Shown: positions 37,278 to 48,113, counted from the stretch's first letter. The stretch is DNA of 64,000 nucleotides from Erpobdella octoculata (GCA_963978895.1 OZ022244.1:7195356-7259355), one strand, 5' to 3'. Program-made: numbers and translations. Notes: a model not told the origin generated them from the sequence alone.

Positions 37278-38231
37278 TCACTTTTTAAAATGAGTTTTTC
37301 CAAGTCCAATATTTCTATTTAAACATTCAGACAAGTTATGACGAGCAGGTGCAAGCAGGCGTCTCCTTGGCATGCTGTAATCGTGAAGATTATCGCGAAG
37401 AATTGCCAATTTTCTGGGACGGCCTGGTTCCCCTGGAGCATTTCCTCGCAACACTTTTCTTCGGCGAGCCAAGGCAGTTGATTGAATAGAAATTGTACTG
37501 TGTTTCGCTGAGGCGTTGCCACCTCCACAATATTTTCCTAGTGTGTGCAGTACACTCGCAGCAGCATTCGCAGTTGCCACTGTTTTTAAAGTTTTTATGG
37601 CAGAGCAAACAGCTGGAAAAAATTGCTCTCTGTTTCTTTTTCCATGACTGAAAATGCGTTCCTCACACATCCTGTAGAATTCTTTTACAGCACTTTCATA
37701 TTGCTCATCTGGAATTTGAAGGCCTGCAGATTCAAGGTTTGAGTTCTCATGATCTGGGATTGAGTTCTCATGATCTGGGATTGAGTTTTCACAATTAGAG
37801 AATGTATCAGGGGCTCCACGATGCAAGCTATCTAGCCATCCATCAACAGGTCGATGTCCACAGGCAACCACAAACATTAATTCCCTAAGATCACTAGCAT
37901 GGTAATTGTGACCAGCATGTGGTTGCATGGACAAGACATAGTAGATGTGCTTGCACATTTTGCCTGTACAGCCAGCAAAACATGTGCAGATGAATGTTGC
38001 TAGATTAACCACATAGCTTTCATTTTTATGTGGTTGAGACAATGAAACCTCAAAAAAATCTTTTGAGGTTTGGGTAATAAGTTGGCCTTCATATTTTGGG
38101 AACCTTGCAGGTGGTCTCTGGAGACGATTTGAAGAAAAATCAAGAAGCCTTCTTTCGTAATAAGATGAAAACTTCCTGCTTACAAACTGAAGCATTTGAA
38201 CCAGATTGAATGCTCTAGTTCGATGGAATAT
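37278..38231 (-). CDS. Transposase exon 8 with SWIM zinc finger
   Basis: Begins IFHRTRAFNLVQMLQFVSRK after a TTTTTAG acceptor, continues FYERRL-like SSYYERRLLDFSSNRL, then the SWIM finger ICTCFAGCTGKMCKHIYYVL (CxC...CxH, about 95 codons in). The tail has an IPDHENS repeat and a basic end with RRRKVLRGNAPGEPGRPRKL (AT-hook-like GRPRK). Stop at 37278-37280. Confidence 0.85.
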   Translation of the reverse strand: MFHRTRAFNLVQMLQFVSRKFSSYYERRLLDFSSNRLQRPPARFPKYEGQLITQTSKDFFEVSLSQPHKNESYVVNLATFICTCFAGCTGKMCKHIYYVLSMQPHAGHNYHASDLRELMFVVACGHRPVDGWLDSLHRGAPDTFSNCENSIPDHENSIPDHENSNLESAGLQIPDEQYESAVKEFYRMCEERIFSHGKRNREQFFPAVCSAIKTLKTVATANAAASVLHTLGKYCGGGNASAKHSTISIQSTALARRRKVLRGNAPGEPGRPRKLAILRDNLHDYSMPRRRLLAPARHNLSECLNRNIGLGKTHFKK

Positions 38232-41200
38232 CTAAAAAAAAGATACTTTTATAAAAAATGACAATAATTTTTTTGCTGTTTTTGGTTAACTATAACGACT
38301 AGATGCAAATAATATAAAAAAATTATGCTTACTGAAACTGAACCAGTAAATTGAAATAACAACATAAACATTAGCTTTAAAAGCATAGAAATTAAGCGGC
38401 ATGAATAAAAAAATTAACAGAAAATAAACTAATAAGCATTTCTTAACAAATATATTATAGTTACATCTACAGTCAAAAACTTGAGCACATTAAATGCAAG
38501 AAATTAACCTGATCCTTAAGAATGCGCATGGACGCTTCAACATAATTGTTTGTGTTGTTTCCTCTCAGTTTTTTTCCACTTCTGAATGACGAACACCATC
38601 TCATTCTCCTTTCCCATAGATTTATCACATACTCAAGGAAGTTCGAATATTTGTTGACAAGTTGATCAACTCGCAGCTGTTCAAACCTAACAATTGACAA
38701 AAAATTGTGATTAATTTATTTAAATTGTTATAATAACCATAATAGTAAAGTTTTGCACTATGATAAATTTTAAAAACTTCAGAGCAGTGACTGATAAATA
38801 AATATAATTATACTAGTGGGGTACCCAGTGTTGCCCGGGGTTTTTAAAGGTTTTTCTAATGCTTGTCTCTCTCTTTCCCCGCTTCTTTCCCCGCTCCTGG
38901 TCGCTTTCAACGTTTGTATGTATGTATGTATGTATGTATATATTGCATTTCAACAATATCTATATGGTAATATTGTTTGTACTGTCAAGGCTGTTTAAAA
39001 CTAATAATTAAACTGGATAATTGTTTTCTTTACTTTATAAGTAGTTCAGCCTCTGTTCCTGCAAACATTAATTTTTTTGTCCATGCAAAAAGAATTGGTC
39101 GATCTGAACGCTCAATTTTGTGAGAGCTAAGCAACAGCCATCGCCAAACTGCTTGCAAAATGTGAAACTGACAAAGATACTGCTCACACCTGGAAATTGA
39201 AATGATTTTACTATATGTTTTTCTTACCTTTATTAATACAATAAAGCAGAAAAAACCTACCAAATCTTACTCCCCATAATTAATTTCTGTTAGAAATGAT
39301 TTATTAAACAAATTAAACAAAGTGATATAACACTTACTGTGGCCAAGCATTCATAAGTGCTGCTTGTTCAGAGGTGCTATCGTCTGTCATAACAAACTCT
39401 GGCCCAACACTTTTACCACGATTATAAAAACTGTCTTCTGGCAAGACTTTCTTCATTAGTGTGAACAAACTAGTCAAAATTTCTTTACTCTCAGAAGGTG
39501 TAATCCCTACAGCCAAAGGCAATGCTAAAAGCAAAAACAAGCAAATCATTGTCATGCAACAGTAGCTTAATATTCATCTATAACATACTACTTGTGTTTT
39601 TTATAAAAAACTAGGATGAATCTAAAGGTACCTCCAGCTTTGCTGTGCGTCATCAGAAGAAAGATTCGAAAGCCATCACGGACCATGCCACCAGACGAAT
39701 CAACAAACATGAGTTCTCCAGATTCTTTAATATATTTATGAACTCTTTTCATAAATGGTGTACATATTGCAAGAACTTTAGAACTCTGACAATCTTCTGA
39801 TGCCACGCATACTTCACCAAACTCATCATTTATCTTTTCAACAAATTCATTAAGTCTGTCATTATTTGCATGTTCTCCATATTCTTTTTTAAACAGTTTT
39901 GTGAAAACATAATGACAGTGACGGTAGTCTGGACAGATGGATCGATCTGCCAGCTTTACTTCGAGTTGATCTTCATCAGCCAGATTGTCTTCAATTTCCA
40001 TTTTTATATATTCTAACGCAGTGCTGGGGCTATGACCATCATGAAACAAACTCTCGAGTTTTGAATCCACTTCCAGTAGGACCCTTTGATGCCTTAAGAC
40101 ATCAGCAGCAAAAAGAGGATGATTGTGGGCCCACAGGAGAGTTATTTCACAGGGATATTGTGAGTCATAAACAATTGTTCGTGGTCGTTTCTGAGGAGGT
40201 CGTATCTTGACTCTCAAGCTGGTATTACACGAGGATTACTACGAACCCCTAACTTACCATTTCTAACATTATGTATACAATGCATTGTTCGGTTCAACAG
40301 AAGCTTTTTTCCAGAACACTTTTGGCTGTTTCGAATATTAAACTGCACTCTGCTCTTTTTATGAAATTCAGTCAACCAGGTATCAAATTCATTTTCATCT
40401 TTCAAGTTGACATGGAATGTGGATTCAAATGACAACTCTTCATGACTGTTAAATGAAATGACTTTATATTGGAACTGAGCTTCGGTTGGAAGGACCTGAA
40501 TAGATAAAAACTTAACATTCAAGTTCTATTGTTTCAAGTTATGATTAATTTCAATATCGATGAGCAAGAATAAATATACAGCACTTTACCATTTTTTATA
40601 AGATAAAAAACTTGCACATCTATTGTCTCTTGCTATTTACCCTGGCCTAAGGTCAAGAAAGAAAGGCAAAGAGGGAAAATGGTAAGGAGATAGTTATGTT
40701 GTGCATTTAACTATAACATGGCTGTTAATTTTGCCAGCCATACCAGTTTTCTAGGCCCTATTGTTGCTACTTACCTTTGAAAGTGGTTCTGGGAAGTCCA
40801 CTTGTTTGATCTGAGCTTGCAGTTGCTCACTTGTACCATCAGCTGCTTCTGACTGGTGTGCCTGTAATATTGTTTATCACTGGTATCAACATTTTTAGTT
40901 GAGCTTGAAGACAAATTATTTCAATTATTTCTATTAATTTTGTTACTACTTACCTTTGAAAGTGGTTCTGGGAAGTCCACTTGTTTGATCTGAGCTTGCA
41001 GTTGCTCACTTGTACCACCAGCTGCTTCTGACTGGTGTGCCTGTAATATTGTTTATCACTGGTATCAGCATTTTTAGTTGAGCTTAATGACAAATTATAT
41101 CAATAGGCGTCATAGGCTTGTTGTTATTGTTGATACTTACTTTTGAAAGTGGTTCTGGGGAAAGAGTAGCAGCTGACACTTCAAAGTTAGGATCAACTTC

Positions 41201-41431
41201 TGGCTGACATGGCTGTGCAATATTGTGTATTATAAAATTAATTGTTGAGAGTATTTGACGCAAGAAACTTATCAGCATTGGAACAGATATAATAACAATT
41301 ATAATAACCGAAACACAAACCAACGGCTTTTTCTTTAACAGCTTCAATCGAAGACGATTTCGCACGTTTTTATTAATACTATTCATTTTTTTAATCGAAG
41401 GCGAAGCAGCGAAAAACAAAACCGAACCCAC
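37278..41431 (-). CDS. MULE-type transposase gene, eight exons
   Basis: Exons in order: 41141-41431, 40954-41040, 40775-40861, 39632-40495, 39338-39524, 39034-39189, 38509-38686, 37278-38231. All junctions are GT-AG and in phase except for one frameshift inside exon 4. The product, about 930 residues, belongs to the MULE transposase/SWIM zinc-finger group. It has a FLYWCH-like DNA-binding N-terminal region (exon 4), catalytic Asp in LMFVDSSGG (exon 4), Asp in FVMTDDSTSE (exon 5), likely Glu in NNYVEASMRILKD (exon 7) and a SWIM finger CTC..CKH (exon 8). It would cut and move DNA flanked by its TIRs. Membership of the TIR element suggests a transposon gene, though a domesticated host gene cannot be excluded. 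Confidence 0.82.
38509..38686 (-). CDS. Transposase exon 7 (catalytic Glu region)
   Basis: Codes FEQLRVDQLVNKYSNFLEYV then NLWERRMRWCSSFRSGKKLR and NNTNNYVEASMRILKDQ. The Glu in NNYVEAS is the likely third catalytic residue. Acceptor TGTTAG|GTTTG; donor CAG|GTTAAT. Confidence 0.8.
38813..38930 (-). mobile_element. Helitron family A, copy 4, 3' fragment
   Basis: In transposase intron 7... the minus strand ends AAACCCCGGGCAACACTGGG then TACCCCACTAG|T, the family A terminus with its CCGGG hairpin, preceded by the GGAGCGGGGAAAGAAGCGGG purine-rich body. A (GTAT)n tract at 38916-38942 marks the other side. The 5' end is missing. (The intron lies between transposase exons 6 and 7.). Confidence 0.6.
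39034..39189 (-). CDS. Transposase exon 6
   Basis: Codes CEQYLCQFHILQAVWRWLLL, the typical CQFHxxQAxWRWL block after the second Asp in this MULE group. Acceptor CCAG|GTGTGAG; donor AAA|GTAAAG. Confidence 0.82.
39338..39524 (-). CDS. Transposase exon 5 (second catalytic Asp)
   Basis: After a split codon it reads LPLAVGITPSESKEILTSLF, then GPEFVMTDDSTSEQAALMNA and WP. The TDDS motif carries the second metal-binding Asp of the DDE triad. Donor CA|GTAAGTG. Confidence 0.82.
39632..40495 (-). CDS. Transposase exon 4, with frameshift
   Basis: Starts VLPTEAQFQYKVISFNSHEE, contains the FLYWCH-like segment FDTWLTEFHKKSR...HCIHNVRNGK, then after a shift near 40221-40235 continues NTSLRVKIRPPQKRPRTIVY, CEITLLWAHNHPLFAADVLR and the first catalytic Asp in ELMFVDSSGG. 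The exon is one base short of the phase its neighbours require, consistent with a 1-base loss or a sequencing error. Confidence 0.75.
40775..41040 (-). CDS. Transposase exons 2 and 3, a tandem duplicate pair
   Basis: Exons 40954-41040 and 40775-40861 are both 87 bp and encode AHQSEAA(G/D)GTSEQLQAQI then KQVDFPEPLSK, differing by one residue. The whole unit including intron repeats with a period of 179 bp. Each is phase 0-0, so each can be included or skipped without a shift. Confidence 0.75.
41141..41431 (-). CDS. Transposase exon 1 with membrane-like segment
   Basis: 97 codons from ATG at 41431. After a basic stretch (RLRLKLLKKK) comes a hydrophobic run VCVSVIIIVIISVPMLISF of about 20 residues, then FLRQILSTINFIIHNI, an acidic/proline segment and the end SPEPLSK|GTAAGT. 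A transmembrane-like N-terminus is unexpected for a nuclear transposase. An internal Met at residue 16 is an alternative start that keeps the segment. The last residues PEPLSK are shared with exons 2 and 3. Confidence 0.6.
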
Positions 41432-41544
41432 TCAAACAAAAATTTTTGGCGGGTTTCGGGAAGCTCAGTCTAATATATAGCACACTCTAATTAGTATGCA
41501 AGTGGAAGCGTTCACGACTTAAATTAGGTGAAACTTTCACTCAG

Positions 41545-41557
41545 TCTATATATAGCA
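41545..41557 (-). promoter_or_regulatory. TATA-like element in the right TIR
   Basis: The minus strand reads GCTATATATAGA, 114 bp upstream of exon 1's ATG, with a second TATA-like copy (GCTATATATTAG) at about 41470-41481. A promoter for the transposase in the TIR is a reasonable inference. Confidence 0.45.
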
Positions 41558-41664
41558 CACTAATTAATATGCAAGTGGAAGTTTCCGAGGCGGCTTGTAT
41601 ATTCGCCGGCGGCCGAGTGTTGAAGGCGAACGTTAGCACAGCAGGGCGTATCTATATATATCTA

Positions 41665-42592
41665 TGCACATAACCTTAAAGATTGAAAACTAATTTTTCA
41701 AAAATAAAAAAAACATGTATTTTATTATTATATTACAAATTTTAAAACCTTCACTTTTTTAGTTTTTCTTTTTTCCACCTCACGTTTGAGGTCCTGGAAA
41801 CCATATCTTCAAAAAGTATTAAAACACGTATATCTTTATTTTTTAAATGATTACTAAATAGTACTAAATACTAATTTTTACATCTGTAGCACTTAGAGTA
41901 GCAGTTATTTTAAAAGACAAATAATCATATTTTCCACCCCACATTTGAGGTCCTGGAAACTAAATTTTCAAAAAATGGTGAAACACGTATATCATTATTT
42001 TTTGAGTAAATACTAAATATTAATTTTTACATCTGTAGCATTTACAGTTTTGGAGTAGCTTTTACTTTAAAAAACAAATAACCTTATTTTCCACCCCACA
42101 TTTGAAGTCCTGGAAACCAAATTTTCAAAAAATGCTAAAACACGTATTTCATTATTTTTGGAGTAGAAAATAAATACTAATTTTTATTTCTGTAGCATTT
42201 ACAGTTTTTGAGTAGCAGCTACTTTAAAAACCAAATAACCCAATTTTCCAACCCACATTTGAGGTCCGGGAAACCGAATTTTCAAAAAATGGTGAAACAC
42301 GTAATTTTTTATTTTTTAAGAAGAATCCATATACTAAATTTCAAAATCTCCTCATTTTTGGTTTTCGAGATATACATTGTTTTAGAAAAAAAATTGTTTT
42401 CCAGTTTCTTCCCATCAGGAGCAAAATTTTCAAAAATCCTTCCTTAGTGGATGCTTACGCAATAAAAGTAATATAAATTTCAAATTTCACGTTCCTAGGA
42501 TGAGCCGTTTGAGCTCGGCGTTGATTATCAGTCAGTCAGTCAGTCAGTCAGTCAGTCAGGACATGTTCTTTTATATATATACATAGGAAAAA
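41665..42592 (-). mobile_element. Helitron family B, copy 3, 3' end missing
   Basis: Satellite units, the (GACT)n run at 42528-42560 and the ATATATAAAAGAACATGTCC 5' region are present. The GC-rich region and CTAG end are absent where the MULE right end lies. The TC terminus is degenerate. Confidence 0.65.
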
Positions 42593-43164
42593 CAACACTA
42601 ATATATATAAATTTGACTTAGACAATTTTTTGAAAGATTAAATTTTAGGAGGACTTCATTGGCTTACAAAGTTGAGTTGAATTGCTCATTGTTTTCTTTA
42701 AAAGAACTAGCTGTTTTTTCTTGATCATAGTTTCTATTTTACTAGTTTTGCGATTTTTGTTAGAAAACACGTGCTAATTGCCTAATAGCACTAATCTTTA
42801 CTAATCATATTACGCAAGACATTAACTCAAAGATTATTTATTGCCTAAGCGATTGTTTTGCTTAATATTACGAAATAATTATATTATTGCTTACAATTAA
42901 TTTGATTGGATTTCAATTAATTGCTATAAACAAAATGAATACTGATTTTCTACTTGAGAAACATTGGCCGTGTTTTAGACAAGGCAATCATTCAGTAGCT
43001 TCGAAAATGCTGCATGAATGGTGCGACAAAATCTCGGCGTTTGTCTCATCACTTTCGGAGCGATTAACGCTACTTGAAAGTAAAGACAAAATCAATCTTG
43101 ACGAAATCTGCAAGTTGAAAACAGATTTGGCGGTCGCAAAAACCGAGAAAAATCCCCATCGATT

Positions 43165-43692
43165 GTGAATGACTGGGTTCAAGTGGTGAAAGCCGGTACT
43201 CAAAAAACAAAACAGCCAGCTGCTCAGCTGGTTGTTGTTAATGCTTCAATAAATGAACTGAAAGATCGTGAAAGAAGAAAAAAGAATATAATTGTTTACG
43301 GTATCCCTGAGTCACTGAACTCAGCCCAGGCTACTAAAAAAACTGAGGATGAAGAATCCGTTAAACAAATCTTGAATGTAATCAGTAAGTCTGAAGTAAA
43401 ACCTGTACATTTGAAACGACTAAGAGCTAAAGACACAAGCAAACCAGGTCCAATTTTGGTAGAATTATCTGATGTTAGTCTTAGGAATCCGATTCTCATG
43501 GCTGCCAAAAGTCTGAGAAACGGTGACCATAAATCCGTCTATATCAGTCCGGATTTAACAGAAGCGGAAAGACAACTGGATTATCAGCTTAGACTTGAAA
43601 GAAACAAATTAAATGCAAATTTAGCTAAGGATTCGCCCTTTCGGTACTCCATCCGGGGTAATCAATTGCAAAATTTCAAGAAAAGTTTTTAA
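43165..43692 (+). pseudogene. LINE family N ORF1, main part
   Basis: Codes VNDWVQVVKAGTQKTKQPAA, the RRM-like core RRKKNIIVYGIPESLNSA, then [20 protein letters not shown] and a basic C-terminus. The first part (MNTDFLLEKHWPCFRQGN, 42935-43168) is in another frame, a 1-base shift in the AAAAATCCCC stretch. Confidence 0.75.
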
Positions 43693-44798
43693 TAAAAAAG
43701 TTTTTGCTGGCCTGTCTGTTGCTTTTCATAATGTGTGTTTGATCAAGGAGAAATCGTCTCGAATCTGTGATCTGATTGCGTCTCAGTCTATTGACATTTA
43801 TGTTGCTGCAGAGACTTGGCATGAATCTGGTGATAGCGTTTTGTTGGGCCGTGTTACTCCTGCTGGTTACAAGTGTCTTGATCGGGCACGTCCTGCTGAC
43901 CATACAAGCAAATCTCGGGCTTTGATAAATCATGGTGGAAATGCAATTATTTATAAGGATGGCTTGTCTATGACTGAAATTGATCTTCGAACACCAGTTG
44001 CGTCATTCGAATTTTTATGTTGTAATATCTCTAGCAATCAGACTGGAGTTGTATTGTTATCAGTCTATCGTCCTGGATCAAAGCCTGCAACCAAGAAGTT
44101 CCTTGATGAGTTCAGTTTTCTTTTGGAAATATTGTCAACATACCGTAGACCAATTGTTATTACTGGAGACCTGAACATTCACGTTGAAAGACAAAATGAT
44201 ATAATTGCAATGAAACTGCATGAATTGCTAACTTCTTTCAATTTGATTATTCATGAGACAATTCCAACGCATCGGTTTGGAGGGCAGCTTGATCTCGCGA
44301 TTTCACGTGATGATATGGTAGATCTTCAAGTTTCTATGCAAGAAACTGGCTTATCTGATCATCTAATGCTATTGTTTCGACTTCCACTCCAAAAATCAAC
44401 CAAGCCTGTTGTCACTTTTTGGGGACGTTCATGAAAGAGATTTGATTATAATGCATTCCTGACTGATTTACGTTTGAGTGAACTTTGTCATAATTCAGAA
44501 AATTTCGATCATCATTCAACTGATGAACTTTTCCAGTGCTATTCATCTACTCTATCAAAGCTTCTCGATAATCACGCTACGCTTACATTAATCAAAAGAA
44601 AACCTCGAAATCTACTAACGTCATGGCTTGATAGTGAATTCCGGGCATTTAAGCGGTCCACGAGACGACTTGAACGGATTTATCGTCGGCAGCACACAAC
44701 GGCGAGTAAATCTATATGGATTGACGTCCTGCGGACCATGCGATATTTGTTCCAGAAAAAAGAGCATGAATACTGGGAAGCCAGGATTGCCGCTAATC

Positions 44799-45619
44799 CA
44801 GTGGCGTCGCCACATGGGAGCACTTGGAGCACGTGCTCCCCCTGAAAAATTAAATTGTCGAAATTTCGAAGCTGATTAATTGCTTCTGCGGTCCCTGCTA
44901 ACTGCCACCTCTTTGCAGGATCGTGCTAAAACTTGTCCGCCATGCATGGAAGAACTTCGACGTTTGTATTCCATTTTGATCGCAGTTCCTGTAACAAGTG
45001 CTGGATGCGAACGTGTTTTTAGTAAGCTGGCTTTAATCAAAAATAAACTGCGTTCAACCATGGCGCAAGATCGTCTTCAGTATTTAGTATTGTGCAGTGT
45101 AGAACGGGATGTTCTGAAACAGGCATCACTGGACAATATCGTTGACAGATTCGCGCACGCTGAAAATCGACGTATTCGTTTGATTTAATTTTCAATGTTT
45201 TGTTTTCATTGACATTGTTCAAGTTAGTACAACAGTGTGTCAGTGTCAGTGAACAGTTCAAAAATCAACAGACTAGTAGCAGGCTAGTAACGTTATATCA
45301 ATATCACCAATCATCATAGTAATATCAACAATCAATAATCAATCAATATGTGCTGTGTAATTATTTGATTATTAAATAGAAATTCAAATTTGTCTGAAAT
45401 AAATTCAATATTCATTAATTCAAAACACTGTGAACACTTCAAAACATATATTCTACTGTATCACTGTGTAAATCAATTAATCACAGAAATTCTAAATAAT
45501 TTTGTAACCGATTACACGGGTATTGTCTAAAATTTTCCCGAAATCTGGTACATTGATTGCTTATTTTTAATTTGCTACATTGCTGCTCCCCCTGGATTAA
45601 AAAGCTGGCGACGCCACTG
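44799..45619 (+). mobile_element. Non-autonomous hAT element with exact 8-bp target duplication
   Basis: TIRs CAGTGGCGTCGCCA (44799-44812) and TGGCGACGCCACTG (45606-45619) are perfect complements, flanked on both sides by CGCTAATC (44791-44798 and 45620-45627). Inside, 44880-45188 encodes the hAT C-terminal dimerisation domain: LYSILIAVPVTSAGCERVFS then KLALIKNKLRSTMAQDRLQY. The catalytic core is deleted. It landed in the RT linker of LINE family N copy 2. Confidence 0.93.
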
Positions 45620-45669
45620 CGCTAATCAGAAAGCTCCAAAAAAGCTCTAGAGTAACTTAGACCTCCTAG

Positions 45670-46258
45670 CCGAATTTTTTTATGTTTGTGGCTGGCTGAA
45701 CAAATATTTCGGCTGATATCCGGATTAGCCGAATTTACGCGTAAAATTATTATTCGGCTTGAATTTTAAATTATCCGGCTGATGATTCAAATTTGTGGCT
45801 GATAATTATTTTAAATTAGGCTAAAATTTAATATAAAATTATTTACTAAAGTTAATAAAGTTCAAAATTTATTACCATTATATAAATTATCAAATTAATA
45901 GCAATTGTCAAAAAAGTTAATTAAATCATCAAAATGTCATATGATAAACAAAAGTACATCATAAAAAATTAAATGAAAAAAATTTTTACATTGCAAATTT
46001 AAAATTGTCATGTATAAAAACAATCTGATTTAATTTATCAGCACTTAAGGCTGATCTGCGGCTGTTCATAACTAATCCACATGTTGAAAACATACTTTCG
46101 ACTGGTACTGAGCTGGCAGATGTTGTCAAATATACTTCTGCAACTTGAGATAATACAGGAAAATCATCTGCAGTAACTTGTCAACACTTCTTGGTAAAGA
46201 AAAGTCCTCATCTAATGTGAGCTCTTCTATTACTCCAGACCAGCTTGTGAGGTTTTTT
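45670..46258 (-). mobile_element. ZBED-type hAT fragment
   Basis: The minus strand encodes the hAT dimerisation domain DFPVLSQVAEVYLTTSASSV then PVESMFSTCGLVMNSRRSAL and a stop near 45990. The left flank (45670-45840) has many CGGCT/AGCCGAAT motifs that look like subterminal binding sites. Target duplication and right TIR are not found, so it is probably truncated. Confidence 0.72.
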
Positions 46259-47790
46259 AAGGCAAGGTAGAGAAAGTTAGGACGCATACAGCGCTTGCAA
46301 AGCCACCATCTATACTTTTGACCAGCACGTTGTTCATGGATGAATTCCAACCAGTCACGGCTGATGAGATAATAAAATTGATAATGGCTGCTCCGAACAA
46401 ATATTGTTCACTGAATCCATCCCCAACTTGGATTATCAAAAAATGTTGTGTCCACATTGCATCTTTTGTCGCTTTGATGTGCACTCAATCTTTACAAGAA
46501 GGATATTTTCCTGCTAGTCAGAAGTCAGCACTTGTCACTCCGCTTATTAAAAAAGACGGACTTGACCCTGCTGACATGAAGAGCTATCGACCAGTCTCTA
46601 ACCTGACATTTATGTCAAAACTGGTAGAGCTGATTGTTGCTAAACGATTGAATGTACATCTAGGTCTTTCTGACAGTCTCCCATCAAACCAATCTCCGTA
46701 TCGCCGGTTTTACTCTACAGAATCTGCACTACTCAAAGTGGTCAATGATCTGGCAGTTGCTACTGATAGTGGTAAGGTGCTGCTACTGTGTCTCTTAGAT
46801 CTGAGTGCCGCAATTTATACTGTTGACCATGGAATCCTTATTGAGAGACTTGAAAAAACTCATGGCATGTGTGGAGTTGTCTTAAAATGAATTATTTCAT
46901 ATTTAACTAACCGCACGCAACGGGTTAGTGTGGGTGGGAACTTGTCATTGTCCGTGTCGCTTAGTAGTGGAGTACCCCAGGGATCAGTCTTGGGCCCACT
47001 ACTGTTTCTATTGTACACCACTGATTTACTTGAAATTATTCATCGTTCTGGACTCGAGGGACACTGCTATGCCGACGACACCCAAACATATGTTCACTGC
47101 ACTGTTGATGATGCGGAGAATGTTCACCTTCGCTTATTGCCCTGCATAGAGAACATTGAACAGTGGATGGCTTCTAATCGTCTAAAACTGAATGGCGATA
47201 AGACTGAAGTAATCTGGATAGGTGCAAGATCAAAGTTGCAACAGTGTAAAACAAAAGCTTTGTTGGTTGCTGGGGCTTTGGTCGCCTCCACAGAAGTTGT
47301 TCAAAACCTAGGTGTTTATGTCGATTCTGAGCTTTCCATGAAAGATCATATATCTAAACTGTCAAAAACCTGTTATTTCCAACTACGACAACTTAGAACC
47401 ATACGAAGGTCTCTGACAAGTGAAGCAACACGTCTCCTGCTGCATTCGTTTGTTGTAAGTAGACTTGACTACTGCAACTCTCTATTTACAGGCTTACCTC
47501 TTAGTGCTTTTGGAAAGATTCAACATATTCAAAATGCAGCTGCTCGTCTTTTTCGTGGACTAAAGAAACATGATCATATGACTGCAATAATGAAAACTAA
47601 ACTCCGGTGGCTGCGTATCTCTGAGCAAATTACTTTCAAAATTGGGACTTTAGTCTACAAGGCGCTCCATGGCGAAGCTCCCTCATATTTGCAAGAGCTG
47701 TGTGTTACTGTGTCTGATAACAATTCTTACTTATCTCGTCACAGATCAGCTAGTCGTGGTGATCTAGTTGTTCCCATAACTCGAACATAA
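46259..47790 (+). pseudogene. LINE family N ORF2, RT part, with nonsense codon
   Basis: Resumes VEKVRTHTALAKPPS and MDEFQPVTADEIIKLIMAAP, continues through the RT core to a TGA at 46888-46890 where copy 1 has TTG, then reads on in the same frame with VSVGGNLSLSVSLSSGVPQG, YADD and WMASNRLKLNGDKTE. Confidence 0.82.
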
Positions 47791-48113
47791 ACGTACGGCA
47801 GTCGAGCCTTCAGTATAGCAGGACCGGCAACATGGAACATGGAACATGTTGCCTGCCAGCATCCGAGAAGCCACTACATTGAGTTTATTCAAGGCCGAGC
47901 TAAAGACATTTCTGTTTGCGAAATCCTATCCAAATTGATGATCACAGAGAAATTATTTCATTTTTCCTGACATGCTGATTTTTGTGTTTTATATTATTTT
48001 TTGCTTTATTTCTATTGTTTTGTTTTGTTGTTTTTATTGTAAAAGGAGCCCTGAGGTGTTACACAAAAGGGCGCTTGAAATCCAAATAAACGTAAACTTA
48101 AACTTAAACTTAT

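Larger units (their letters stand above)
34283..41617 (-). mobile_element. MULE-like DNA transposon with 73-bp TIRs
   Basis: Bases 34283-34355 and 41545-41617 are inverted repeats matching at about 70 of 73 positions, sharing GCCGGCGAATATACAA and CTTCCACTTGCATATTAATT. They enclose 7.3 kb containing one minus-strand transposase gene. The right TIR is followed inward by a second partial copy of its inner half (41470-41511). The 3' side holds a tandem repeat, (TA)n and a nested Helitron. A 9-11 bp target duplication expected for MULEs was not found. The single frameshift in exon 4 makes present activity doubtful. Confidence 0.75.
42887..48113 (+). mobile_element. CR1-like LINE, family N copy 2, broken by two hAT elements
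   Basis: ORF1 (42935-43692) is split by a frameshift near 43155 and ORF2 by nonsense codons at 44432 and 46888. The order is coiled-coil/RRM ORF1, endonuclease (YVAAETWHESG, ITGDLNIHVE, GLSDHLMLL), RT (DLSAAIYTVDH, SGVPQGSVLGPLLFLLYT, CYADDTQTYV) and C-terminal region. Insertions at 44799-45619 and about 45670-46258 interrupt it. The tail is (AAACTT)n at 48092-48113. Family N also supplied the copy at 20.8-23.0 kb. Confidence 0.87.

Noticed and set aside
40222..40262. A 39 to 46-nt mini-intron in transposase exon 4
   Set aside because: A GTAAGT donor is present but the nearest AG gives a stop, and family-like residues continue through the region in another frame; a one-base shift explains it better.
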